Origin: Paractinoplanes tereljensis
Lineage (GTDB): Bacteria; Actinomycetota; Actinomycetes; Mycobacteriales; Micromonosporaceae
Direction of reading: 5' to 3'
Length of the DNA: 64,000 nucleotides
Assembly: GCF_016862435.1 (NCBI RefSeq)
Contig: NZ_BOMY01000038.1
Location: 186,001-250,000, forward strand
In this document: positions 24,989 to 33,176 of the stretch, in pieces
Numbering within the stretch: position 1 is the first letter of the stretch
Layout of the letters: every line of letters starts with the position of its first letter
Program-made: the position numbers and the translations under genes
Notes under the pieces: model-generated
Told to the model about the DNA's origin: nothing
Seen by the model: the letters and a program-made list of their open reading frames with translations, nothing else
Databases searched by the model: none

Positions 24989-25926
24989 GTGTCAACGTCG
25001 CCCGCACGGCCGGCGGTTGGTGGGTTGAGGCGGCGGGCCGTCTCACCCGGATCGCGACCTCGGCCGCCACCACCCGCGAGTTGCTTGCCGACCGCGCCGC
25101 GGTCGAGGCGGCGGCCGCGTCCCCCGACCCGGACGGACCGGCGGCCGGCGCCGAGGTGCTGCTGTCGCCGGTCACCACGCCGGCCCGGGTCGTGGCGCAG
25201 ATGGTCAACTACCGCTCGCACTCGCTGGACTCCGGGTTCGACCCGGACCGGGTACCGGCCGCGTTCTTCCGCAAGGCCTCGGGTTCGGTCAGCGGGCCGG
25301 GCGCGGACATCGTCCGGCCCGAACACGTCGGGTTCCTCGACTACGAGGTCGAGCTCGGTCTCGTCATCGCCCGGCGGCTCGAGATCGGCACCGTCGTCGA
25401 TCCTGGACTGCTCCCCCGATACGTCGCCGGGCTGGTGGTCACCAACGACGTCAGCGCCCGCGACGTGCAACTGACCAAGACGCAGTTCTACGAGGCCAAG
25501 TCGTACCCGACGTTCACCCCGGTCGGCCCTTATCTCACCCTGGTCGACGCCGACGACCTCGCCGTACTCGACGAGGTTCGCCTGACGCTGTCGGTCAACG
25601 GCGTGCAGCGCCAGGACAGTACCGTGGCCGACATGCTGGTCAAGCCGGCCGCGGCGCTCACCGCGCTGGCCCGGTTCCAGACCATGGAGGCCGGCGATCT
25701 GCTGCTCACCGGCACGCCCGGTGGCACCGCGCTCAAGGCGCCGCCGCCGCTGGTGAACCGGCTCGCCGGCCTGCTCTCGCCGGCCAAGCGCCTGGAGATC
25801 TTCTTCAAGCGGCAGGCCACCAACCCCCGCTACCTGCAGGACGGCGACGTCGTCGCGGCCTCGATCACGCTGCCGGGTCGCGGGCTCGACCTCGGCACGC
25901 AGACCAACGTCGTCCGGGCGAAGTGA
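24985..25926 (+). CDS. fumarylacetoacetate hydrolase family protein
   Basis: A 313-residue FAH-superfamily enzyme. Metal-site motifs are present in order: FLDYEVELGLVIAR (Glu pair), VTNDVSARDVQ (Asp) and FEAK-like FYEAKSYPTFTPVGPY, ending with GTPGGTALK. Relatives hydrolyse C-C bonds of fumarylpyruvate-type compounds, hydrate 2-oxopentenoates or decarboxylate oxaloacetate, using Mg2+/Mn2+ in the cytosol. Placed after an extradiol dioxygenase and before a flavin hydroxylase, it likely acts on a ring-cleavage product. An extra loop near residue 255 (LLSPAKRLEIFFKRQ) is unusual. Confidence 0.88.
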   Translation: MSVNVARTAGGWWVEAAGRLTRIATSAATTRELLADRAAVEAAAASPDPDGPAAGAEVLLSPVTTPARVVAQMVNYRSHSLDSGFDPDRVPAAFFRKASGSVSGPGADIVRPEHVGFLDYEVELGLVIARRLEIGTVVDPGLLPRYVAGLVVTNDVSARDVQLTKTQFYEAKSYPTFTPVGPYLTLVDADDLAVLDEVRLTLSVNGVQRQDSTVADMLVKPAAALTALARFQTMEAGDLLLTGTPGGTALKAPPPLVNRLAGLLSPAKRLEIFFKRQATNPRYLQDGDVVAASITLPGRGLDLGTQTNVVRAK

Positions 25927-27368
25927 TGGGCCCGTTCGACGTACTCGTCGTCGGAGCCGGCCCGACCGGTCTCACCCTGGCCACCCTGCTGGCCCGGCAG
26001 GGCCGGAGCGTCTGCGTCGTCGAACGGCACCCCGACGTCTATCCGCTGCCCCGGGCGGTGCACCTGGACGGCGAGGTCTTCCGCATCCTGCACGAGGTCG
26101 GGATCGGCGACGCGTTCGCCGAGGTCAGCCGGGCCACCCGCGGGCTGCAGCTGGTCGACGCCCGCCACCGGGTGCTCGCCCGGTTCGAGCGGGACGCGGC
26201 GACCGCGACCGGGCTGCCCGAGGCCAACCTCTTCGACCAGCCCGAACTGGAGAAGCTGCTGCGCAAGAACCTGGCCGAGTTCCCGGCGGTCACCCTGCTC
26301 AGCGGGTGCGAGGTCACCGATCTCAGGCAGGACGCCGACCGGGTCACGGCCACCGTCGGCCCCGGCCGCCAGGTCACCGCGGCCTATTCCGTGGGCTGCG
26401 ACGGTGCCAACAGCCTGGTACGCCGGGTCCTCGGTTCGGCCCAGCGCCCGCTCGGTTTCGAACAACGGTGGCTCGTGGTCGACGTACGCTCCTCGGTGGA
26501 ATTCGATGCCTGGGACGGCGTGCACCAGGTCTGCGACCCGAAACGCGCGGCGACCTACATGCGGATCGGGCGGGACCGCTACCGCTTCGAGATCCGCCTG
26601 CGCGACGACGAGGGCCCGGCCGACTTCGCCACGCTGGCCCGGCTGCGCGTGCTCATCGACCCGTGGGCCGGCGCCGCCCGCGACGACCAGCTGGAGATCC
26701 TGCGCGCCACCGAGTACACCTTCCGCGCCTGCATCGCCGAGACCTGGCGGGACCGCCGCATCCTCATCGCCGGCGACGCCGCGCACCTGACGCCGCCGTT
26801 CATCGGCCAGGGCATGTGTGCCGGACTGCGCGACGCGATGAACCTGGCCTGGAAGCTCACCGCTGTGCTCGACGGCCAGGCCTCCGCCACGCTGCTGGAC
26901 AGCTACCAGGCCGAACGGCGGCCGCACGCCGAGCGCCTCATCAAGCTCGCCGTCATCCTCGGACGGGCGATGACCGGCGGCGGGGCGGCGGCCGCCGTGG
27001 CTCGGCGCGCGGTGCTGGCCGTGGTCCGGCACGTGCCCGCCGTCGCCGCCAAGGTCCTCGACGCCACCTCACCCCGGCTCGAGGGGCCGCTTGTCGACAA
27101 GCGGCTGGCCGGCAAGGCCCGCGGCACGCTGCTGCCGTTGGTGCGGGTCGGCCCGGTCCTCGTCGACCGTCTTCTGGGACCCGGGTTCTCCGTCGTGGCG
27201 ATCACCGGCACCGATCTTCCGGAGGGAGTGACCAGGGTGTTCGTTGATCCCGCCGATCAGCTGGGGGTTTGGCTCGACCGGCTCGACGCGTCCTGGGCGC
27301 TGATCCGCCCGGATCGCACCGTGCACGCCGTCGGCCGGTCGACCGCCGCGCTCGGATTTGCCGCATGA
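25923..27368 (+). CDS. FAD-dependent aromatic hydroxylase (MhpA-like)
   Basis: A 481-residue group A flavoprotein monooxygenase: Rossmann GxGxxG in VLVVGAGPTGLTLA (about 8-21), the central motif YSVGCDGANSLVR (about 155-167) and the second FAD motif ILIAGDAAHLTPPFIGQGMC (about 280). A thioredoxin-like C-terminal domain follows. Family members hydroxylate phenolic acids with NAD(P)H and O2, as MhpA does. Start GTG 25923 overlaps the FAH stop by 4 bp; ATG 25926 is an alternative. It would provide the diol for the dioxygenase in this operon. Confidence 0.9.
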   Translation: MMGPFDVLVVGAGPTGLTLATLLARQGRSVCVVERHPDVYPLPRAVHLDGEVFRILHEVGIGDAFAEVSRATRGLQLVDARHRVLARFERDAATATGLPEANLFDQPELEKLLRKNLAEFPAVTLLSGCEVTDLRQDADRVTATVGPGRQVTAAYSVGCDGANSLVRRVLGSAQRPLGFEQRWLVVDVRSSVEFDAWDGVHQVCDPKRAATYMRIGRDRYRFEIRLRDDEGPADFATLARLRVLIDPWAGAARDDQLEILRATEYTFRACIAETWRDRRILIAGDAAHLTPPFIGQGMCAGLRDAMNLAWKLTAVLDGQASATLLDSYQAERRPHAERLIKLAVILGRAMTGGGAAAAVARRAVLAVVRHVPAVAAKVLDATSPRLEGPLVDKRLAGKARGTLLPLVRVGPVLVDRLLGPGFSVVAITGTDLPEGVTRVFVDPADQLGVWLDRLDASWALIRPDRTVHAVGRSTAALGFAA

Positions 27369-27654
27369 CCGCCTCGAACTCGTCGTCACCCGACCGATGC
27401 CGTCGATGCCGGTCGGGCTGTGGAACTGGGTGCCACTGTTCGTCGTGCTGGCCGAGGGCGTCGAACTCGACCAGGCCCTCAAGGACCGGATCACCTCGGC
27501 CATCCGCACCCAGGCCTCACCCCGCCACGTGCCGGACGCGATCATCCCGGTTCCGGCCATCCCGCACACCCGCACCGGCAAGAAGCTCGAGGTCCCGATC
27601 AAGCGCCTGCTCCAGGGAGCGACGATCGACCAGGCGGTAGCCCGCGACGGCTGA
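27358..27654 (+). pseudogene. C-terminal remnant of acetoacetyl-CoA synthetase
   Basis: The 98-codon frame, from about WNWVPLFVVLAEGVELD onward, matches the last 75-80 residues of acetoacetate-CoA ligase, including PRHVPDAIIPVPAIPHT and the catalytic lysine in RTGKKLEVPIK. The preceding 20-25 residues are unrelated. The full enzyme has about 650 residues and the whole AMP-binding domain is missing, so it is non-functional. It marks a deletion joint at the end of the catabolic operon. Confidence 0.75.
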
Positions 27655-28447
27655 ACCCGGTGGGGGCCACATCGGTCGCCGTGCCGGAACGCAGACTGCC
27701 CACTCTCGCCAGGGGTGGGTGTCCGGAACAGGCGGCTTCGCCGGTAAAGAAAGATCCCTTATCCGTACGCGCGCCGGACCACTCCCGTAGCACTCGGTCC
27801 CGCTGAGCGGGACTCACCCTCCGCGCGCCCGCTACGGGCGGTCCCGACCCAAGACCCCCAACCCCACCGCCCCGCCAGCGGGTGCCGGCGGTCCCCGCCG
27901 ACCAGGACAAACATCAGCCTGTTCGACGGTTTGCTCTGCTTACCCATACGCGCTGCTCTGCGCGCCTCGGGTAAGCGCCAGGCTGGCCGCTCCAGGCGGC
28001 AGGGCGTTTTGCGTTTTTTGCCCCCGCCGTGCTGACCGGTTCCGCGTCCGGATCTTCCCGGCCCCGCTCCGGCTCGCAGACGCTGAAGACTTACCGCTCG
28101 GAGCGAACAGCAGAGCCGCAAGATCGCGCCGGCTCTCACCAGCAGGCACCGATATATCCGGCATATCAGGTCCTCTGGCGGGCGGTGTCTGGTGCGCGGG
28201 CGGCCCGGTTCCCGTGGTGTGCGCCCGGCCTGAAACGGGCCTGAGCTCGCGCGCTTACCAGAGGTACGCAGAGCAGCGCGTATTGGTGAGCAAAGCAAGC
28301 CTCCAAGGGTGGGTTTTCGGTTGCGCGATTGGCGCGGCACGCGCCGGTGTTGCACTCTGGTCGCGCGGTGGCGGCGGTCGGGGGGAATTGCGGTTGTCCA
28401 CGGCGTCGCGCGTACCGCAAAGGGTTTTTGAATCTCGCGGTCCTGAT
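27655..28447. other. 793-bp non-coding region
   Basis: No frame here has convincing codon usage, domain or ribosome site on either strand. It contains a pair of near-identical inverted 49-bp segments (listed separately), and a weak hairpin GCCGC/GCGGC at 27986-28000 followed by T-rich sequence ending TTTTTT at 28019 that could terminate rightward transcription. No tRNA or recognised ncRNA was found. Confidence 0.6.
27930..28299. repeat. 370-bp element bounded by 49-bp imperfect inverted repeats
   Basis: Segment 27930-27978 and the complement of 28251-28299 match at roughly 85% of 49 positions, sharing an exact core ATACGCGCTGCTCTGCG. Each arm can also fold on itself (in the left arm, CTTACCC with GGGTAAG around CGCGC/GCGCG), and several differences keep or weaken pairing moderately. 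There is no ORF between them and no target duplication was seen. Candidate MITE-like element or structured repeat. Confidence 0.55.
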
Positions 28448-31400
28448 CTACAGGCCCATTTGGCGCAGGGTGGCGTTTGCCGCGTCGGCGTAGTGGGTGG
28501 TGCCGGCGAGCTTTGGGTGGAAGGACTCGTTGACGTCGGACCGGATGCCGTGGATGGTTTCTGGGCTGCCGCAGATTGCCTGGCCGGTGAAGTAGCTGGT
28601 CGGGTTGCCGAAGTAGACCGGTGTTCCGGCGGCGCGCAGGTCGTCCGCGACGCCCTTCATCATCGGGGCCACTACGTCGGTGGACATCTGGTTGATCCAC
28701 GGCGCTTCGTCGGTTCCGATGCCGATTACGCATTGACCGTCGTTCTCGAACAGTCGCGGATAGCCCATCAGCATGATCTTGGCGTTCGGGGCCCGTTTGT
28801 GGATTTCCTGCAGGGTCTGCGTGATCGAGGCCTTGACCGGGCCGTTTATCGATCGGGGCACCGAGACCGAGAGCGGATCGGACTCGCCGCTCAGGTGGGC
28901 GTCCTGGCACGCCTTGAGGCCGGCCCAGAACAGGCATTCCATAATGACGTCCTTGAATCGGGCGTCGTTGCCGCCGATCGACAGCATCACCAGGGTGGTG
29001 TTCTCGTCCAGGTAGCCCTTGTCGATCTGCGAGACCTCGCCCCACTGGCCGCCCGACCATTTCCCGAGCGCGTTCTCGATGGGTTGCCCGTCGTCGTTGC
29101 TGTGCCGCGGATTGATGTTGAACGTCTCCGCGATCGAGCACGCGTGGAATTGGAAGTCCAGGGTGTTGTCCCAGCGGTCGGCCCGGGTGCCGAGCTGCTC
29201 GTTGGCATTGTCGGCCAGCACGGCCTTGCGCGGCCAGGACAGCTTCGACCGGTGGCACTTGTTCCGGACGTGGCCCTCGTCGACGTTCGACTCCCGGTAG
29301 TAGTCGAGGCTGGCGGTGTCGGCGGCGCCCTCGCCGGACGTGTAGGAGTCACCCAGCGCCACCACGAAGTCGGCCGGTTTCGCCGCGAGCGGCTGGATCG
29401 CCACCGCGTCCCAGGCGATGTCGTCGTCGCCGGTCCCGTCCCAGGTCTCGTTGGAGAGCCTGATGGTCGGCCGGCCGGCGAACTGCATGACGCCGAGCGA
29501 CTTCCAGTCGTTGTGCTGCGTGTTCTGCAGGGCGTACCGGGTCTTGACCCGGCCGTCACCGAGCCCGATCGCGTACGCCGCCTGCTGGGTGTGCGCACCG
29601 ACGTCCGGCATGTGCACCAGGACGCGCGCCCAGCCGGTGTACGCGTTGGTGAACGTCCAGGTTCCGGTGACCTTCAGCTTGCCGCCCAGGTTGTACGGGG
29701 CAACGGTGTGCGTGAACCAGGCGTGCCCGCCGAAACCGACGCCGATCTGATGAGTGTCCACCTTGGAGGGATAGCGTCCTTGGTAGTCGGCGGCGAACTC
29801 GAAGGCGAAAGTTCCCGCGTTCGGCCCGAAGTTGGCGCCGCATGGTCGCTGGCCGGTCTGGATCGGGGCCACCGTGGCCGGTACGTCGTCGACCACCACC
29901 GACCCGGCCGGTAGCCCGGACCGGTCGCAGTGCGGAGTGGAGTTGATGCCGTCCGGCTGTTCCCCGTACGTGGCGTCGAAGCGCAGCAGTTCGTGCCCGC
30001 AAGCCCCGCCGGCGCAGTCGTTGAACGTCACCGGCGAATGCCACCAGCATTTGAGGTCGTACTGCAGGTATTGGTTGAGGTGGCTGCACGGCCCGGCCTT
30101 CTCACCAAGTACCTCGTCGGCGTTCGGGGTGTATTGGCCGGAGAGGTCGCAGTGGTTGCCGGCCACCGTGCAGAACGTGCCGATCGACGGCTTGGCCTTG
30201 TCCCGGTTGCCGTTCGACGTCCACCAGGCGGCCCGGAAGCCCGGCCCGTCCGAGGTCGCGATCGAGTACGCCGCGAACCCGATGACCTTCTCCGGGTACG
30301 GCCACTTGCCGGGGTTGGCCGCGTCCGAGCCGTTCGCGCCGAAGAACCCGCGGTTCACCGGATAGCGCGGGTTCACCGGGTTGTTCAGCCAGCCCAGCCC
30401 CCACGCGCCGTCGTTCTCAGCCGCTTTCGACTGCGGATGCAGTCCGCTGTTGTACGCCCAGACCGCGAAGAACCAGTTCTCCAGGTGCTGCGGATCGCCG
30501 TTGCTGTGCACGATCCCGACCGCCCGGGTCTGATTCCACTTGTCCTGCAGGATCCGCAACCCGGCCGCGATGTTGGTGGCGTAGTCGACCGCGGCCGCCC
30601 GCTGCTGAAACGGGGTGAGCGCGACTTCATCGGGCCGGAGGTGCCCGGGCTTGCGCATACCGTCGGTGATCTGGGTGACGCCGTATCCGCAGTCCGCCTC
30701 GGAGAAGTCGATGTCCCAGTCGTTCGACTCGTCCTCGTCATAGATGTCGCGGCCGTAGTAGTTGCCGATCAGCGGGTTTCCCGGCACGCCCGGCAGGGAG
30801 TGGCCGGACGCCTGCCACAGGTTGGACTCCTGGGACATGACGCCGAGGAAGATCTGTACCGGGACGCGGCCGCCGCCGGTGAGCTCGAGCCGCGGGAACA
30901 GGCCCTGCGGCGACCAGGACGAGCTCATGTGCGCCTGGTGCCAGTTGGCCTCGCGGGTCAGGGTCAGGTTGCCCACCACGGCCTGGTCGGCGGCCCACTC
31001 CACCTGCCGCGGGGTCGGCTGCTCGACCTGGGTGTCCGGGTCGTTGCGGGGGATCGCGCAGGTCGCGTCGGCGTCGACCGGGTCGGTATCGGCGGCGACG
31101 GCCGTCAAAGCCCCGCCGGTGCGGGCCAGCCCGCTCAGCGGGTGCGGTGCTGAGCCCTCGGCGATCCGGGCCGAGGGTCGCTCGCCGGGCCGGGCGGTGG
31201 TTCGGAAGGTGCGGCCGGTGCTCGCCACCCGCGCCGTGTAGGTCGTCGCCGCGGTGGCCCGGGTGAGCTGGGCGGTCCAGGCGGCGCTGCCCGGGGTGGC
31301 GGTCCGGTCGGCGTCGATGCTGAACCCACCCAGCGATGAGGTCGCCAGCGGAACGGTGCCGTCGACGACCCGTACGGCCGAAGGAAGCGCCGCACGACGG

Positions 31401-32251
31401 GTCAGTGACCCGGTCAGCTGAACCGAGCCGTGCGCGCCGGACCGCACGTCGACCGAGCGCAGCGGCCCGTCGGCGAGCAGCGTGGAGCGCTGCAACGCAC
31501 CGGTCGCCGGCACCCGCCGGATCTCGCCCCGCTCGCCCGCCGCGTCCAGGTAGACCACGCCCCCGGCCTGGTCGGGGGTGATCCGGGACGGCGTCGAGGC
31601 GGTCCGGGCGAGCGTGTCGAGGCGGCCGTCCGGACGTACCGCGACGAGCCGGCCGGCGGCCGCCGCGACGATCCGCCCGGACGCCGGCACCGCCGAGGTG
31701 ATCTGACCGGCGACGTCGACCGGCTCGCTCGCCGTACCGCGGACGGTGTCCACCGTGACCAGCCGGGTCCGCGCCGCGCTGCCGTCCGCGCTGTCGTCCT
31801 CGCCGCGGGACTGGGTGATCACGGCCTGCTCCCCCGCGCCGCAGCCGGGGCTGAAGTAGGCCAGCGAGGAACGCACCGGCACCTTGTCGACCGCTCCGGT
31901 GGCCAGGTCGACCACGGCGGTGAGGCCGCCCCGCTCGGCCAGCACCGGCGAGTTGGTCCAGGCCCGCGGCGCGTAGACGACGACCGCCCGGTCGCCGGAG
32001 CCGGTCACGCAGACATTGCCGATCCAGCGGTCGGTCTCGACGCCGGGCTCGCTCAGCGACGCGACCGTCCGCCAGGCGTACCCGTCCTGTTCGGAGGCGG
32101 CCAGAAGGTGAAAGCCGTCCTGGTCGCCTTGGCCGAGCACCACGACATCGGCCTCGGCGTCGGCGCGGACGGGTTCGGCCCGCGCCGGTACGGCCGCGCC
32201 GCCCAGCACCAGGGACATGACCGACAGGATCAGCATCGCGGGGCGCAGCAT
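28448..32251 (-). CDS. giant secreted SGNH/GDSL hydrolase with lytic-transglycosylase-like middle domain
   Basis: A 1267-residue exported protein. Signal peptide ends about residue 25 (GGAAVPARA). Residues about 35-370 look like a beta-propeller. A transglycosylase/lysozyme-like stretch has its presumed acid Glu475 in MSQESNLWQASG and CGYGVTQITDGM. A golvesin-like beta domain (ARVLVHMPDVGAHTQQAAYA) comes next, then a C-terminal SGNH hydrolase with Ser969 in VALGDSYTSGEG, block III LSIGGNDARF and His1245 in SFHPK. Start ATG 32251 is preceded by GAGAGGTG; a frame to 32293 lacks a signal-like start. Likely cuts or de-esterifies cell-wall polymers. Confidence 0.88.
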   Translation of the reverse strand: MLRPAMLILSVMSLVLGGAAVPARAEPVRADAEADVVVLGQGDQDGFHLLAASEQDGYAWRTVASLSEPGVETDRWIGNVCVTGSGDRAVVVYAPRAWTNSPVLAERGGLTAVVDLATGAVDKVPVRSSLAYFSPGCGAGEQAVITQSRGEDDSADGSAARTRLVTVDTVRGTASEPVDVAGQITSAVPASGRIVAAAAGRLVAVRPDGRLDTLARTASTPSRITPDQAGGVVYLDAAGERGEIRRVPATGALQRSTLLADGPLRSVDVRSGAHGSVQLTGSLTRRAALPSAVRVVDGTVPLATSSLGGFSIDADRTATPGSAAWTAQLTRATAATTYTARVASTGRTFRTTARPGERPSARIAEGSAPHPLSGLARTGGALTAVAADTDPVDADATCAIPRNDPDTQVEQPTPRQVEWAADQAVVGNLTLTREANWHQAHMSSSWSPQGLFPRLELTGGGRVPVQIFLGVMSQESNLWQASGHSLPGVPGNPLIGNYYGRDIYDEDESNDWDIDFSEADCGYGVTQITDGMRKPGHLRPDEVALTPFQQRAAAVDYATNIAAGLRILQDKWNQTRAVGIVHSNGDPQHLENWFFAVWAYNSGLHPQSKAAENDGAWGLGWLNNPVNPRYPVNRGFFGANGSDAANPGKWPYPEKVIGFAAYSIATSDGPGFRAAWWTSNGNRDKAKPSIGTFCTVAGNHCDLSGQYTPNADEVLGEKAGPCSHLNQYLQYDLKCWWHSPVTFNDCAGGACGHELLRFDATYGEQPDGINSTPHCDRSGLPAGSVVVDDVPATVAPIQTGQRPCGANFGPNAGTFAFEFAADYQGRYPSKVDTHQIGVGFGGHAWFTHTVAPYNLGGKLKVTGTWTFTNAYTGWARVLVHMPDVGAHTQQAAYAIGLGDGRVKTRYALQNTQHNDWKSLGVMQFAGRPTIRLSNETWDGTGDDDIAWDAVAIQPLAAKPADFVVALGDSYTSGEGAADTASLDYYRESNVDEGHVRNKCHRSKLSWPRKAVLADNANEQLGTRADRWDNTLDFQFHACSIAETFNINPRHSNDDGQPIENALGKWSGGQWGEVSQIDKGYLDENTTLVMLSIGGNDARFKDVIMECLFWAGLKACQDAHLSGESDPLSVSVPRSINGPVKASITQTLQEIHKRAPNAKIMLMGYPRLFENDGQCVIGIGTDEAPWINQMSTDVVAPMMKGVADDLRAAGTPVYFGNPTSYFTGQAICGSPETIHGIRSDVNESFHPKLAGTTHYADAANATLRQMGL

Positions 32252-32343
32252 CCGGCACCTCTCACAGGTAGCTCGCGGCTTTCGGCGAGGCACTCCCGAG
32301 AATCGGGCGCCGCGCCGGTTCGCGGCACCTACGAGGTCGAATA

Positions 32344-32372
32344 TTGACGCTTTTCAACATTGCCGATACTTT
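32344..32372 (+). promoter_or_regulatory. sigma-70-type promoter before FHA/kinase genes
   Basis: TTGACG (32344-32349), 17-base spacer, TACTTT (32367-32372), in an AT-rich window 37 bp before the TTG start of the FHA gene. The match to the vegetative consensus is good. Confidence 0.5.
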
Positions 32373-32408
32373 GGCGGCGCACTGCGCCGGCTGGACTCAG
32401 GGGGACGG

Positions 32409-33176
32409 TTGCACACGCTGATCATCGAGCTGCCGGGCGATGAGCGCGTACCGCGGTTGCTGCGTCTGGCACCCGGAGAATCGGTGCGATTCGGCCGCGG
32501 CGCTCCCGACACTCCGGTCGATTTCGCCCTCGACGACCCGGCGGTGGCCCGGCTGGCCGGCGAGGTGACGGCCGCCGAGGACTACTGGGCGCTCACCAAC
32601 TACAGCCGCACCGCCACGTACGTGGTGGAGAACCCCGAGGGTGCGGGCGAGCACGTCAAGGTGACGCCCGGGCGGGTCGGGGCGCCCGTACCGTTCGAGA
32701 TCTCCCGCGTGGTCCTGCCCGGCCGGCCCGCCCCGGTCCATTTCCGGATCTTCGCCCCGTCGCACGCCCACCTCGATCCGCACCGCACCGGGCCGGGCGA
32801 CGGCAGCGGCACCCTGTCCGCGTTCCCGCTCGACCAGACCGCGAAGTACTTCCTGGTCCTGGTGGCCCTCTGCGAACGGCGGCTGCGCGACGAGTCGGTG
32901 GTGGCCATCCCGTCGGTGCCGTCGGTGGTCGAACGGCTCCGCCCGCTGCCGTCCTGCCGCGACCTGACCGCCGACGCGGTCAACTTCCACGTCGACTATC
33001 TGGCCCGGGAGAAGCTGCGGATCCGCAACGCCGCCGGCGAACGCGCCGCCGACCCCGGCGGATTCCGGCGCGAGGCGGTCGTCTCGCTCGCGCTCCGTTT
33101 CGATCTCGTACGCGAGGAGCACCTGGAACTTCTCCCCTCCCGTCTTACCCGGCGAGCGTCGGTGCATGGGGACTGA
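32409..33176 (+). CDS. FHA-like domain protein paired with a Ser/Thr kinase
   Basis: About 255 residues from TTG 32409 (LHTLIIELPGDE). The N-terminal 120 residues look like a divergent FHA domain (SVRFGRGAPDTPVDFALDDP, then WALTNYSRTATYVVEN), the fold that binds phosphothreonine. The rest is a helical domain (ALCERRLRDESVVAIPS, LTADAVNFHVDYLAREKLR) resembling a winged helix. The 3' end overlaps the kinase start by 11 bp, so the two are coupled and the FHA domain probably reads the kinase's phosphorylation. The TTG start is chosen because it lies after AGGGGG and begins the first beta strand. Confidence 0.75.
   Translation: MHTLIIELPGDERVPRLLRLAPGESVRFGRGAPDTPVDFALDDPAVARLAGEVTAAEDYWALTNYSRTATYVVENPEGAGEHVKVTPGRVGAPVPFEISRVVLPGRPAPVHFRIFAPSHAHLDPHRTGPGDGSGTLSAFPLDQTAKYFLVLVALCERRLRDESVVAIPSVPSVVERLRPLPSCRDLTADAVNFHVDYLAREKLRIRNAAGERAADPGGFRREAVVSLALRFDLVREEHLELLPSRLTRRASVHGD

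Noticed and set aside
21920..27654. Antibiotic biosynthetic gene cluster
   Set aside because: No PKS, NRPS, terpene or RiPP core enzyme; the gene set fits aromatic breakdown.
27655..28447. Small genes in the gap (for example leftward frames 27940-28420)
   Set aside because: Arg/Pro-rich products without ribosome sites or domains, overlapping inverted repeats; treated as non-coding.
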